Shown here: one piece after another, positions 1 through 11,865 of the stretch
Position numbering within the stretch: position 1 is the stretch's first letter
How the letters are laid out: each line of letters opens with the position of its first letter
Assembly: GCF_030247195.1 (NCBI RefSeq)
Contig: NC_080671.1
Coordinates: 432,946,539 to 433,010,538, forward strand
Direction of reading: 5' to 3'
DNA from: Topomyia yanbarensis
Taxonomy: Eukaryota > Arthropoda > Insecta > Diptera > Culicidae
Length of the DNA stretch: 64,000 nt
Notes under the pieces: generated by a model
The model's input: only the letters and a program-made list of their open reading frames with translations
What the model was told of the DNA's origin: nothing
Database searches by the model: none
Program-made: the position numbers and the translations under genes

Positions 1-400
1 CAGAACTGTCTGAATTGCCTCCACTGTCGATTCTCCATTGCAAAATCTGAACCGCATATTGGACGCACTCACCCACCGTGCATTTCGTCAGCCTGTTAAG
101 AATGATCCTTTTCCGTAGTATATACAACAAACATATAATTCTATGCGAGAACGGATCGCCTGCTGGCTTCCCAGGTTTTGGCAGCAATACCACCTTCTGT
201 ACCTTCCACATTTCGGGGAAGTTGCCTTCATCCAAGCACTTCTGCAGCACCATCCTGAACATGTTCGGAAATGGTATTCCATCCGGACCGGAGGGGTTTC
301 TTTGATTTCAATCGCATCGACACTTCTGCTAGCTCGTTGTTACTTACCGATCGTCCGTGTTTGCTCCTTTTTCGCCGTGCGGTGTCGGTGGCCAGGTAGT
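1..400 (-). pseudogene. R1/Jockey-type non-LTR reverse transcriptase fragment
   Basis: Read on the minus strand, this stretch encodes the N-terminal part of a non-LTR reverse transcriptase. Visible motifs in order are an SGPDGIP block, a PEMWK block, the basic LLPKPGKPAGDP block and a LNRLT segment. The frame is open from about 302 to the window edge, so the element probably continues to the left. The related element at 54-59 kb carries the same blocks ([27 protein letters not shown]). The conserved YRPI part is changed to SHRII, so this is a decayed copy. The order relative to the gag-like remnant at 540-1240 implies a large internal deletion that removed the endonuclease. The plus-strand open frames here are shadows. 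Confidence 0.8.
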
Positions 401-539
401 TGGGTCATGCTTTGAGAAGAGACCCTCAACGATTTATCTTTAGCCACAACAGTTACTCTGTGGTGTCACAATGATTCAGATTTATCTGGATTATCTCTAT
501 TACGGTTGGTCTGCAATCGCCCTCGCCTGATGGTTGTTT

Positions 540-1240
540 CCGTTCTTTGGGGTGCACTTTAGTCTCTGCATGCAGTCTTTTTCCCCACATTATCGTAACA
601 TCCTGGACCTAAAGGAACCATCACTGTCTGTGTTCCTCCGTACCCCTTCTAAAACCGGATCGTCACGTGCACCTCGTCCAGGTTTCACCGTTGCTTCAGT
701 GCACCTCTCAGCTCGTTTACTGTCGTGATCTCATCCAGGACCTTGCATACAATTACCGTCTCCGGACTTAAGGCTTTAACTTCTGCCTCTTCTCCGATCA
801 TCATCTCTTGCATAGTCGAGCTGTTATTCGTTGGATCTTCCTTCAACTCGAAGAGCATCTCACCTTTTTGGGATCATGCCACGTTTTCACCTAAATTCCT
901 CAGCTCCGGATCCTCTCTGATCTTCTTTGGGAGCGCTGAATATGTTGTCGCGCCATTGGCTTTGACCAGACGGCTTCTTCCTTTGGTGTCTTCGGACGAG
1001 CCGGAGGTTTTTCTTTCCTCTTCTGCTCCACTTTTCACTGTCCCTGTGTTTCTCCTTCTGACCTACAACGGTTCTCCAGCTTTCTCCCTGTTGAGTGGTA
1101 TTCTTCCATTCGGTAGTGAGAGCGTCCTCTCGTACGTCTGCCTTTCGGGCCCGCCTATTCTCCTGGAGAGGTTCATAAAAACCTTCTCTAAAGTCATAGA
1201 AACTGGCGTGTTCAACTCTCCAATTCTTTACAGATTTTTA
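540..1240 (-). pseudogene. Gag-like ORF1 remnant of an R1-type non-LTR element
   Basis: The minus strand translates to a gag-like ORF1. It has a basic ERKTSGSSEDTKGRSR stretch, then TTYSALPKKIREDPEL, GEMLFELKEDP, and KALSPETVIVCKVLDEIT followed by VNELRGALKQR. These are typical of mosquito R1-group ORF1 proteins upstream of their CCHC knuckles. In-frame stops occur near 873-875, 685 and 650, and no knuckles are seen, so it is dead. It lies directly upstream, in element orientation, of the RT fragment at 1-400. Both are most simply one internally deleted copy. The plus-strand open frame at 725-1297 is its shadow. Confidence 0.8.
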
Positions 1241-1599
1241 CAAACGCGCTTTGAAATGAAAGATTCAATATTCTCATTGAATTTCATTCAGATCTGACTT
1301 TTGGTTATGAAGTTACCGGTTGGATACTGCGGTCACATAGGAGATTTCCATCTAAACCGGTACAACCGTAATACCTGAGAGGTTGAAAATCTATTGAAAT
1401 GGGCATCAAATTACTTCAGTTCAAGGAGTAATTAAATATCGACAATTCCGGAAGTCCAGAGTTCCGGGCATGTTCCAGAATTAAAGTCACGTCGGTCATT
1501 CGTTAATCACAAACGAAGTATTAGAAGGAAGGTATAGTGTGCAGTTGGGTGTCGCACTAGACTGTCCAGAAAAATGATTTTTTGAAAAAAAAAAAAAAA

Positions 1600-1850
1600 A
1601 AAAAACTTAATCGGCTTCCTCCTGAATCGATTCCTAGTCCCATAAAGAGCACTTGCTCCAAATTTGAAGCAAATCGGAGAAGTCTAGCTATCGAACCAAC
1701 GTGCCTGAAGTTTGTATGGGATTTTTCAACAATTACATGGAGAAAACCCACCCACGGTATGCATCATATTATCATTGTAAGTGAAAACAAGAAAAATAAT
1801 TTAATTATCTATAACTTTGTCAAAGACTGCTAATCAATCCGGCTTTGTTA
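1600..1850 (+). repeat. Dispersed repeat, copy 1 (pair with 59.9 kb)
   Basis: About 250 bp matches 59,893-60,175 in the same orientation, sharing blocks such as GATTCCTAGTCC, ACTTGCTCCAAATTT, CAACGTGCCTGAAGTTTGT and GACTGCTA. The distal copy has about 30 extra bases around CGCCGCTAGGTGGC, absent here. A run of about 20 A precedes it. No coding capacity. The class is unknown. Confidence 0.7.
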
Positions 1851-1869
1851 AAAAAAAGTTGTCCTACGG

Positions 1870-2760
1870 TACGGTTCAGGTATGTTCGGGCGTAGGGACT
1901 CGCGATCGCGTGTATTATCGCGAAGAGCTCGAGCATTTGTACGTTAACGTGCTCGATCGCGTGTGCGTTTGTATGTCGCGTGTGCTAACGTGTATGTAAC
2001 TTCACGTGTATAAATTCTATTTTATAACCGTGTGCTTTTCGCATATTCGCGTGTGTTCTAGAATGATCGCGCGCGGACCGTGGATCTGATACTTAATTTT
2101 TCGTGTACGGTTCACATTTCAGAAGAAAATGGGTTCTTCCATATCATTAGAGTTTCCAGTCATATCGCCGTAGAACATGTGGTTTAATGGATATGAGCTT
2201 TATTTTGATTGGTCCAACTGAATGTATGGACCTAAATTGCTAGAATGAAGGCTAAAGATTTCCGGACGTGACCGATTCATGACCGCGCGCGTTTGCGGGT
2301 TCGCGTTTGAGACCACGTTTGTAACTTCGTAGGTACTAAAGCATTCACATAATTACCGGAGTGTTAACAAGTTTACGCGATTGCGGGCATAGGTGTGCGT
2401 AGATGATCGCGAAGGGCTCAAGCGTTCTTATGTTGACGTGTTTGACGCGTGTGCTCGCGTGTATGTGACTTCGCGTGTATAAATTGAAACCCTGCGGCCA
2501 TTCATATATTCGCGGACCGTTATCCTGATATTTAGTTTTCGGTGTACGGATCACATTCTGACAGGGAGTGAGTTACCCCATATCATTAGAGTTCCCGATC
2601 ATGTCGCCATGAAACGTTTTGTCTAGTGGATATGGGAGTTATTTGATTTCTTAATTTTTCGATTTTTTTTTATTAATTAACATGGACCTAGACTGTTGGT
2701 ACGGAGAATAGAGACTTTCGGAGTTTATGAGTGCTGAGACGTTCACCTATATTCAATCGT
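1870..2760. repeat. CpG-rich degenerate tandem repeat, array A (about 2 units)
   Basis: Two imperfect units of roughly 450 bp carry the recurring blocks GATCGCGAAGGGCTC, ACGTGCTCGATCGCGTGTG, TTTCCGGACGTGACCGATTC and CATGTCGCC followed by TCTAGTGGATATGAG. The same unit recurs at 32.8-34.2 and 35.0-36.4 kb. CpG and CGCG density is far above the AT-rich surroundings. No credible protein is encoded. Confidence 0.8.
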
Positions 2761-2860
2761 ATTACTAGTAGCCTTGTCTTGTCTTAGGAGTAAACCGTCG
2801 AACTCGTTAAAGGTACAAGATGATAGATAACGGAAATCGATGGTTAAAGTCATTTTAAAT

Positions 2861-3291
2861 GAAGGCGCAATTGGTTGAGTGGTAAGCATGAGTCTGAGTT
2901 CAATCCCAGCCGAGGACGTCTGAGGTGAAAATTCTTCCTTCGGAAGGGAAGTACAGCCGTTGGTTCCAGGTTCATTAGTCGATGGGTCGATATCTAGTTA
3001 CTAACAATTATCCTCCTCCCGTGATTCTTGTGGGGTGCGCAGTAGTATATACGGCATCTAGCAAAAGCAAGTATCGGACTAACGTTCCTTGCGCGATCTA
3101 CGTTCGGGCCTAACCGGCGCCGGTTTCGTTCAATAAACACTTTAGGATTACCAGGAGTTGCACATTGAAAGATGTTTCCCTAATCCCAAGCATAATTATC
3201 TACTGATTCCCTGTGCAAATTCAGCTTGTCCAGATCGATAACGGAGTGGTAGGCGGGGGTGATCGCAGAAGGTCAAGCTTAAGCTCAAGCT
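2861..3291 (+). mobile_element. tRNA-derived SINE-like element, copy 1
   Basis: This is a shortened copy of the element at 23,508-24,036. It starts with a tRNA-like head (A-box-like TTGAGTGGTAAGC, B-box-like GAGTTCAATCC), then the body block CTTCGGAAGGGAAGTA, and ends near CAGATCGATAACGGAGT. A degenerate direct repeat of about 23 bp (2838-2860 and 3292-3314, starting CGATGG) flanks it, as expected for a target-site duplication. It sits inside the GATGGCGG-type repeat that follows. Confidence 0.75.
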
Positions 3292-3640
3292 CGATGGCTA
3301 AAGTTATTTTAAAATCAGAGATGAGGGCAACATGGATACCATTTTGAAATCCAAGATGGCGGCCTTTTATTACCAACAAACAGTGAAAACAACTATCAAT
3401 ATGGGTATCATTTAAAGTAGTCATAAAATACTGGAATTTATTAATTTAGGCAATTTTGAAAACAAAGATGGCGGTTTCCGGTAACCACCTAAGCGAAAAC
3501 CATAATGAATATATATCTTTATCGCTTTTGCAAGGCTGGTCAGTAGATGACGGAAACTGATGATTGAGGACATTTTGCAATCAATCCAATATGGCGACTT
3601 TTGGTTACTTCAAATCAATAAACCCACCATCAATATGACC
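3292..3640. repeat. Degenerate repeat with AAGATGGCGG motif
   Basis: Three diverged units about 120 bp apart carry a CATTTTGAAATCCAAGATGG-like core (near 3340, 3452 and 3571), followed by CTTTTNGTTAC or TTCCGGTAACC. The GATGGCGG core resembles a YY1/Pho-type motif, but nothing shows that it acts as a binding site. Confidence 0.55.
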
Positions 3641-4742
3641 TGTTCATAACATTCATATCGAGCAAAATCTTTTCGAATTCTTTCTGAAAGAGAACATCGA
3701 CTATTCTCGTGTCTGGAGACCGTGCTCGTAATGTGTTCCTATAGAACCAGTGTGGAAGTGTTTTACCCCTTTATCATGTCATCGGAATTGTTCACAGGAA
3801 AATATTGGTAGAGGCGCAAAGAAAATAGCTGAATTACATATTTGATTTTAGCGATGAATTTGACAGCTTAGTACAATTATGATAGCATACTGCGGCTATC
3901 ATATTTATTTTTCAAAATTTCTTAAATTCGCAAATTTCAGACGAAAAATAATGAATCTAGTAATAACAGCTTGTTGGAACTGGTTGTAATGAAAAACGTA
4001 TTCATCTCTATTATATTTCTGTTGCAAATTTGACTCTGATGAATTGGCTGTTATGCTGGCCAAATTTGCTACGAACATGTAGTATGTGATAATAATGTTG
4101 GATTGATTAGTACCAGATAAATTTTGGCGAAATGTGTGTTAATAAAATGGCCATTATTATGTGTATTATAGCAACATACCTAAAAATGGAAAAGAAATTG
4201 GCTGCACTGCCAACCTCGCTAGATGCATACACTCATCTGTCATCTGGCACAAGAAAGGCAAGATAATCAAAAATACGAAGCCAGTTGTCTCTTCTTGTCT
4301 TAGGTTTACCCGGATCTCATTTGACTGGTACTGACTGGGGAAATTCAAAGCGGATCTATTCATTTGAGAGGATCAAACGAAGGAGGTTGACTATGAATTG
4401 CGACTCATTTGAAAGCGACGGTGAGTGAAGAGCCATGAACCGAGCTTCAGATCAACAGCAACTGATGCGTTAAATCAATATGAATGCTACCGTAGACGAC
4501 TGATTGACTGTGTTCATTCAGTTTCCATTGAATGAAATGAAATTTTACTGCACTGGCTTCACCTACTTAACGGAAGGGCGATTTATCAGACTCATTCATA
4601 GGTGCCGCGGAGTTGGTTGTTTGGAAGGTCTAGGATTCGCTTCAAGCAAGTGATGCGACCTGTAAAGTGAAGTTTATTAGGTATTTGTTCAGTTACACTT
4701 CGAGTACGCGATAACGCGAAAAAAAATGTTTTTGAGGTTTTT
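3641..4742. other. AT-rich sequence with nothing recognisable
   Basis: No open frame with coding character, no terminal repeats and no RNA gene were seen. The open frames here are short and without recognisable motifs. Confidence 0.5.
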
Positions 4743-5215
4743 ACATTTCTTAGAAAAGAAATGTATAGAATTCGCTCAACCTTTCAAGATTTTTTCCGAG
4801 GCCCGGAGGGCCGAGTCTTATATACCAATCGATTCAGCTCGACGATTTGGGACAATGTCTGTGTGTGTATGTAACGGACAAACTCTCATTCGTGTTTCTC
4901 AGCAACGGCTGAACCGATATTATCCAAACCAATTGCAAATGGAAGGCCTCACACCCAGACAGAACGCTATTAATTTGTTTCTAATTCTGATGTTTAGTTC
5001 CTAAGATATGAATGTTTGAAAGCGCAAAAATTGCGTTTTCGCAGATTTTTGAAAATTTCTGCCAACGTTGACGACACAACTGAACAATTTATATATTTTT
5101 AAAAAGCTTATACGAATACCTTTCGAACGAACTAACGAGCTAATCGTTGAAATCGGACTATCATCAAAAGAGATATTTAACATTAAATGTGGACGAAAGA
5201 TTTTTATCATTTCCC
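4743..5215 (+). repeat. Palindrome-headed dispersed repeat, copy 1
   Basis: It begins with a 22-nt palindrome (ACATTTCTT paired with AAGAAATGT, 4743-4764). This is followed by the invariant block TTTCCGAGGCCCGGAGGGCC, then ATATACCAATCGA, ACAATGTCTGTGTGTG, CGGCTGAACCGAT and AAATGGAAGGCCT. The same series occurs at 13,229 onward. It encodes no convincing protein. A family of non-autonomous elements is the best reading. Confidence 0.7.
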
Positions 5216-6154
5216 ATAGCCAGAAATAAGACCAAAAACATTTAATGTATTATTAGCGCCAAAACGGATAATTTCAGGTCAATAGTATCTTCGGAGAATT
5301 TAAAGCATACAATATGCCCTTTCTTTTGGTATTGATTTACTGATTAATCCCCCTAAGATGGAAATATTTTCATAAATTTTCTTGAAAGTGATTGTATTGA
5401 AATAATGTCTTCAGCAAATTTGTAGCTCTTACTTTTGCGAATAACTTTACTGAAGACATCAAATACATATTTCGAATACTTTAAAAGTTTTGGCCTGGAT
5501 TATCCTTTGTCGCCTATTTACGGTTCATTATAGTAATAATCCATTTAAATGAGCCAAATATTGTTTCGATAAAACAAATTTCGTATTTGATTTTTCTATC
5601 TACAACCACTAGAATAACCACCGAACAATTCCAAGTTGCCTAAATGGAACTTCATCACTTATCGGTGCCAAAATTTTCATTTGCGCGAACCTTCTGACTT
5701 ATAACCATCGGATCATATCTCGGAAAATGTAAAGCGAAATGAATAACTCCAAGCAGTGGTGTAGCCAAGAGGATGCTTTAGGGTTTAACCACCCCCCCCC
5801 CCCCCCTCACAAAAAATAATTGGATTGAAGTTAAAAATTTATTGATGCTGACTGATTTAATCCAATATTACAATGATAATTATCTGGTCAGCACATTGAT
5901 AATCTATTGTTTGAAACCTTAGAAAAATTGTGGGAATGCGATCTTGATCTGTAACTGATCTATTGGTCTTGATCTCACAGTTGTCTAATAACATCAATAT
6001 CAAATACTTGCCTAAAAACATTCCAATAGAAACACATTCCAGAGTTCTGAAATCAATCATAATCATAATTTCCTATCATATTGAGTTCAGTTTTGAAGGG
6101 ATGTACTGTAATATGGATTGGGAGCTTTGTTAATAGGAAGCGAAACTGGAATTG
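5216..6154. other. Unassigned AT-rich sequence with a C15 tract
   Basis: A run of 15 C lies at 5792-5806. Otherwise I see no gene, terminal repeat or RNA feature. Confidence 0.5.
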
Positions 6155-6162
6155 CTTTAATG

Positions 6163-7166
6163 TAGGGTTGTGGTACCGGCAATACCGGTACCGAAAATCC
6201 CGGGAATACCGACCCATTTTTGGTACCGTAGTACTGGTACTGAACAAAAGCCAGTACCGGTATTTTCGGTACTATACAAATTTTTAAGACAAATATGTTA
6301 ACTCTGCAGGGAGATCTGTTTCAAAATATCGGTTTGCAAGATAACGTTTAATTATATTAATTTGCCTTCTAGATAAATCGTTGAGATAACACCTTTGTGT
6401 GGGAATGAGGTGGGGCCATCATCATAATAATTCTAGAAGTTAAAGTTTTATTAGCGACATTCTGATTAGTTTCCATTATTCACTGGGTGGCGCGTAATAA
6501 GACTATGGTCTAAGCCATGTCTGTATTTGGTTTGCTCTTAAACCTTTATCTATAAAAGAACGAACAGCGATTTAGTAGCTAACAACTTTAGACTGCTTCA
6601 AATGGGGCGATTTGTAATTATTGGTGATCGGAAAATTCAGCAAAACTCCATAGTTTACAGGAAAGCAAGGAGCCTTGATATACATTAGAGAATAGCAGGC
6701 AAACGACATAAAGGTTGGAATCAATTTTCAGAAAAACAAGAGAGGAAATGCGATTAACCTGCTCGGATTTACTGCCATTCACGCTTTGATTTACTGTTGT
6801 TAATAGGGTTTCATATATTTACCATCTGTTCAAATCGACGAAATTCGCACCACTTAGCAGTTATTGATTTCAAAGTGGCCTAGATTTCGAAATAAAAGAA
6901 GGTGCCCTACACGAAAAATATCTTCTGTGAAATAAGTCTTGCCATTCCGCAGCAATTAAAAATAATAAACATGTTTTTTGATCAGCACAAATCAATCATC
7001 TGAGAATAAGATCATCAGTTTGAACATTCAATTTCAGTTTGAAGTTTCTTTCGAATTTTTTAAAAAGATATTCGAGTACCGGTACTTTACCGGTACTACC
7101 GGTACTGAGGGCTTCAGTACCGTAGTACCGGTTCTCACCAAAAAGGTTCGGTACTGCGAACCCTAC
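6163..7166. mobile_element. Non-autonomous hAT-type element with GTACCGG subterminal repeats
   Basis: The left end reads TAGGGTTGTGGTACCGG and the right end, inverted, TAGGGTTCGCAGTACCG. Both ends carry clusters of GGTACCGGTA/CCGGTACT motifs (6170-6280 and 7075-7165). The 8-bp flanks CTTTAATG (6155-6162) and GTTTAATG (7167-7174) match at 7 of 8 positions, as expected for a hAT target duplication. The interior of about 0.8 kb has no transposase. It could depend on a hAT enzyme elsewhere. The broken hAT gene at 48-50 kb is not shown to be the partner. Confidence 0.75.
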
Positions 7167-7174
7167 GTTTAATG

Positions 7175-9509
7175 TCTATGAAATTTAGAACTGCTCACCG
7201 AAAAATTGCATAACTTCCAACATTTGCTAAACATGTTTTTATGTTGGGAATGCGTCGAGTTGAGAAGAAAACGTTATAGAATTAATAACGAGAAAACCAC
7301 CTTCCAAAAGCAGGGGAATTTATGAAAAATGGCATTTTTCGTTCCGCAAATTTCACAGGTTTAGCATCTTTGATGAATTTTACAAACGTTAAACAGCACA
7401 TCATTTGATAAAATAATTTTGGCGTTATATTCACCAAGAAGTATTTATGACGAATTCACTCTTGAAACAAATTTAGTTCCAGACTTAGTAGACGTAGTAT
7501 TCATGCCTACAATAAAGTTGTTTTAAATGAAAGTCTCAACAAATTCGCTAAAGTCAGGAACTTTTACAAGTTTTTGAAAAGCTGATGCTTCATAATTTTA
7601 AAACTTCAAAAATGGCGGTTTCGTAATTATGCCATTTGAACATTAAGTTAGATTTTCACCAGATCCCCACGAAAGCGATTTTCTGGCTACGCCGCTGACT
7701 ACAAGTAAGTAGAAACAAAGTCGTTCTACACTCGTCCACAAGAAACTTCTTCGAATACTGCCTATCTAATATAATACATTGAAGACCCGATTTGATCAGC
7801 CCCCAATTTTATCAGCCTCATATGAAAATATGTTTGATGGGCTCTAGCTGACAAACAAGGCTGAATTTGAGTAAATCCTTTCTTGACCATGTTTTCCTTA
7901 TCTTAAAGATGCAAATATGCAATAATAAAAAGATCTTTTTAATTTTTGCGCTAGAAGACTATATTAAATAATCAGAAATAGTTATTAGACTACATCAAGG
8001 GAATGGAAGAATATTTTAACAGTTCCAGTTTACTATGAAGAAAAAAAATGTCGCGATTTAGTCCATTTTGTCAGCCTAAAATACACCATGTAGATGATAA
8101 AAACGGGTCTTTACTGTATTTATTATTCACAGTAATAGGTGCATCCCATTTTCTGAGGATATTTTCTTTCAATTGCATCGAACTACACCAATTTTTAGGA
8201 AGTTTTAAGGGGTTATTTTATCGACTTCTTCCCTAATTCGGCGAACCTATTCCCATTCGTGCGATAGTTTATGTTAAAAGGGAATCCTAAATTAATTAGT
8301 ACACTTAAGGGTTTATATATTGCAGATAGGGAAAATTCATAAATTTTCAGCTTTTCCTACACAATATTACAAAAGCTTCTTAAACAACTGTTCCTAATAA
8401 GATTATATAATTTACAAAGTATTTGAAATTTTTTAATAGAAGTGACAGAAGGTTATCGAAAAGTTTCGTGAAAAAGAAAATTCCAGTAATGGTAGTGGTT
8501 TTTTCTAACTGGTTTCGCGAGTTTTTTTATTTGTTCTTTGGTATTAGGAGTAGGAATAATAATTCAGATCAAAGGTAATACTGGGAAGTCATTTTTAGAA
8601 AAAGTCGATATCGAAGTAAAATTTGAACGCATGTACTTCAGAGGTAGCGAGATATCAAGAGCTGAAATTTCAGTGCTCAGTTCTCAGCCGCGTTGGGAAT
8701 TTGAGTCAACGCTATGGAGAGTATGAACTTCAAATCCATTTGAAAATTTGTTTTTCGAAATTTTTGGCTCAGCACAACATATATAAATTCAGTTTTCCCT
8801 ACCCAATGCATTGAATGAAGAATTTATGTATGTTATTAACGGAGCATTGGCGATAATTCGTTTGTATTACTATTTTATGGACCATTTTTCCGCTTTTCCA
8901 TTACATTGGTTTTACCTTTGAGATTTCTTGCACTGATATTGTCCAATGCTAATTTGAGCGATTCTCTGAATCCTGCCACTATCCCATGTAGTATGTGTCA
9001 TCAAAAAAATCGCGAAGCATCAAGTTATAAATGTTCTCAATCGATATAATACCTGAAGAAAGCGATAAGAGTTATAAGAAATGTATCATCACACTGTTGG
9101 GTGGATTAAAAGCATTTTTTAACTAGGCAGCCGGCTACCGAGAGTATCTTAAGTTTTCAAAGGCAATTTAAATTCCAAACCGTCGGCCCTGGGATATTGC
9201 CTAGAAAAGCTAAGTCACTATTTATTGCAACAATATTCAAATAGATTTCGTTATTTCTTTTCACTATATTTTTATTGGGTTGAAAACCACCGAGTGATAA
9301 TACGTAATATAGACAAATGGCTAGGATAGCGCGAAATGTTATAAATCAGGAAAACATTTTTTCTCCATATCGGATTGTTTGTAAAATATGCATATACGAA
9401 TAACGATAATAACGACCATTGAAGAGAACTACAAAATGTGGACAACCTGATGCAGAAGATTGTTATTGACCAAAAAACTTCTTTTTTTGGGAAAAATGCC
9501 AAATGTCAG
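7175..9509. other. Unassigned AT-rich sequence
   Basis: No supported gene. Near 9075-9120 a GAAATGTATCATCACAC...GGTGGATTAAA block matches the block at 17,690 and 22,604, so a piece of another dispersed repeat is present. The rest shows nothing I recognise. Confidence 0.5.
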
Positions 9510-9760
9510 GTGTTTGGTTTTCAAACCAAAAGACTAGTTTTGGATTCAGTTTCCTCATCAGCGAACCAGAGCTTCTGTGTTTACGACCGAGACATCACTC
9601 GGAACAAGACAGTTATTTTGACGTACACACAAGTCGTGTGACTTTTTGGATTTAGTGTCTAGCTAGTGCGATTTTGATGCTCGCTTGGATCTATCTAACG
9701 GGATCCAAGTTGATACCAGTTACTGAAGAGGAGAATCCGAAACGCTAAAAAACAAATTTT
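9510..9760. mobile_element. Degenerate MITE related to the one at 31.9 kb
   Basis: The ends are imperfectly inverted (GTTTTGGATTCAGTTTCCTC against the reverse complement of GAGGAGAATCCGAAACGC). Inner blocks CCAGAGCTTCTGTGTTT and GTGTCTAGCTAGTGCGATTT align with CAGAGCTTCTGTATTTG and GTATAGCTAGTGCTAATTT of the better preserved element at 31,925-32,187. No coding capacity. Confidence 0.55.
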
Positions 9761-11614
9761 CGATATAATCAAAAGACAATCAAATTTTTTAACAATTTGT
9801 TAAACCGAGGGAAGATTCCATGGACCGACGAATGGTTCAATCGAGACAAAATTTGAATTTTATATATTAGCTCTAGATGAACGATTCCCCTCAAATTAGT
9901 TGAAATCCGCGGGTTCTTCGCGCGGAATGACCCATAATTTCAAATTTTAATCCACCAGTTTCAAGAAATTTAAATTGTAAAACAAAGAAATCGTCAAGCT
10001 AACGAGAACGTGCCGGGTCAAATAAACAAATTGAACAGCAGACATGAAAAATCAAATCATAGTAGAGATATTCTTTATACGAGCAAACGAAACTAATTTC
10101 TTCTTTGTACCCATGAACGTTTGGTATATGCAAGCACGATACAAACAGGCATTTGAAGTGTAATTGTGGTCAAGGAAGAACCGACGATGTGGATCTTCAA
10201 TTGGAGAAATCATCGGCTGTAGGATAGGATTTTGCAAACGCGAGGAACGAATTTATTGTCGATGGAGTTGCAATAGGTACAACAATTTCTTGACATTTTG
10301 GCAAACAGTAATATTGAGCTGAGTGCCGTGAGTCATAATACGCGTTTCAAATTTGTGAAGTGTAAGGGCCTTTCATGCTGTAAGGTAATGCGAAGCAATA
10401 TTTTGTGTATTTTACCATAATTTACCATAATTTTACCAAATTTTAACAATACCTTATTATTTCAATTTATAATATTTTTTCTTGTGTATGTGGATAAATT
10501 TCTTAGACTATTAAGATCGTTTTAGGAAACCCATAAACATTGTCAAACACAATAAAAATGTAATCTCGGAGCAAGCCGACCCCCTCATATCCTTCTTCCA
10601 ATTACACCGGCCCGATTGCACGCAGTTCATCAGCACCGTCTGATGAGCATAACTCTAGACGCGGTCAGCCATTCCGAATTTCGATTGGAATGGCAAATAT
10701 GTGTATCAATTGCCACGGTTCATGGAACATCGGCATCGCGCTGAACCGAATTGTTTTACTTGAGCGCGGTTTTGGCCCGAACTAAACGAAATGGATGGGC
10801 CAGATGTGTGCGCCGCTGCCGCCATAGCAAGCAGCGAAAGCGAAATAAACAACAAATCCCAGTAAATCAAGAGAGAAAGAGCCACATGAAAAGTGCGCCG
10901 AGGATAGACCTATAGTCATGCCGCAAAAATAGATTCAATGGCTCCAGTGGTTCATAACGAAAGCGGGAGGAGGTACTAAAAAATGTGAAGGTAATAAATT
11001 TCCTAGCGAAAAACAACATTGATCCGTAAAACATTTAACTTTTATGCAATTTTCCTCGCCATTCACTCTCGATTGAAGCGAGATGACGAAAGAAAAGTGG
11101 CGATGACCATCGATGAGGCGCGATGAAATTGAGAGCTTTGCGCGTGTCGGTTGCGTCTCGTGATTTTTTTTCTGATCCAGCACTTCACGGCTTGAAGCTG
11201 TTAAATGCTGTGGTTTGTATAGTGAATAGCGGTAAGTACATTCCACGGAAGGTCTTCGGTTGTTTCCGCGGCGGTGACTTTGGTGGGGGTGTCCTTAACC
11301 ACTGGAAAGCGTGTCGCGTAATGTTGCCCGAAGTCAAGGTTGGTTAGGTTTCCATTGAGGAAATTTTACCATCCAAGCAAACTGTAAATGTCATCCATTT
11401 CAGTGTCATTAGTTGGATTGGTGTGGTTTGGTGATGATAATGGGTTAAGTTGGTTCCGTAATATAGGCTCAAGTCAAAGAAGTTTCGATACAACTTCAAA
11501 CCTCAAACAACTGTGTCCTCAAAAACAACTACAACTGAATGAATTTTTATCTTCAAAGTACAATTTTTTTATCATTACTATGTTAAGTTCATTTCAATAG
11601 GTCCGTGGATTAAG
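9761..11614. other. Mostly unique sequence with a possible non-coding 5' exon
   Basis: The part from about 10,560 to 11,350 is less AT-rich and shows no repeat family. A strong splice-donor match (AGCG then GTAAGTAC) lies at about 11,231 on the plus strand after a short open frame starting at 11,123, whose product I do not recognise. It might be a 5' exon of an unseen gene or chance. Confidence 0.3.
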
Positions 11615-11615
11615 T

Positions 11616-11864
11616 GGTCGGTGTTAAGTCAGACCGGACTAAGTGACAAAATATTGATTTCGAGAAAAACAAGTTTAAAGTTTGAATCGCAGCATCCTTT
11701 ACATTATGATTGGAAATTAATTTTTGCCATAATTCTTGTTTATTGTTACATAGTTCAAATCTGGCAAGAGTTAAATGTAGCTGATGAAATTCTTTATCCA
11801 ATGCTATAGTTATCTCATTTTTTTTATGCTTTGCGACTTAGTCCGGTTTGACTTAACACCGACC
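11616..11864. mobile_element. MITE with about 30-bp terminal inverted repeats, copy 1
   Basis: It starts GGTCGGTGTTAAGTCAGACC and ends with the inverse (GACTTAGTCCGG...CACCGACC), about 29 bp with few mismatches. It is 249 bp long. A second, more diverged copy lies at 47,000-47,235 and shares the internal block TTGATTTCGAGAAAAACA. Confidence 0.85.
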
Positions 11865-11865
11865 A

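Noticed and set aside
725..1297. 190-codon plus-strand frame
   Set aside because: The minus strand carries recognisable gag-like sequence, and this frame is its shadow.
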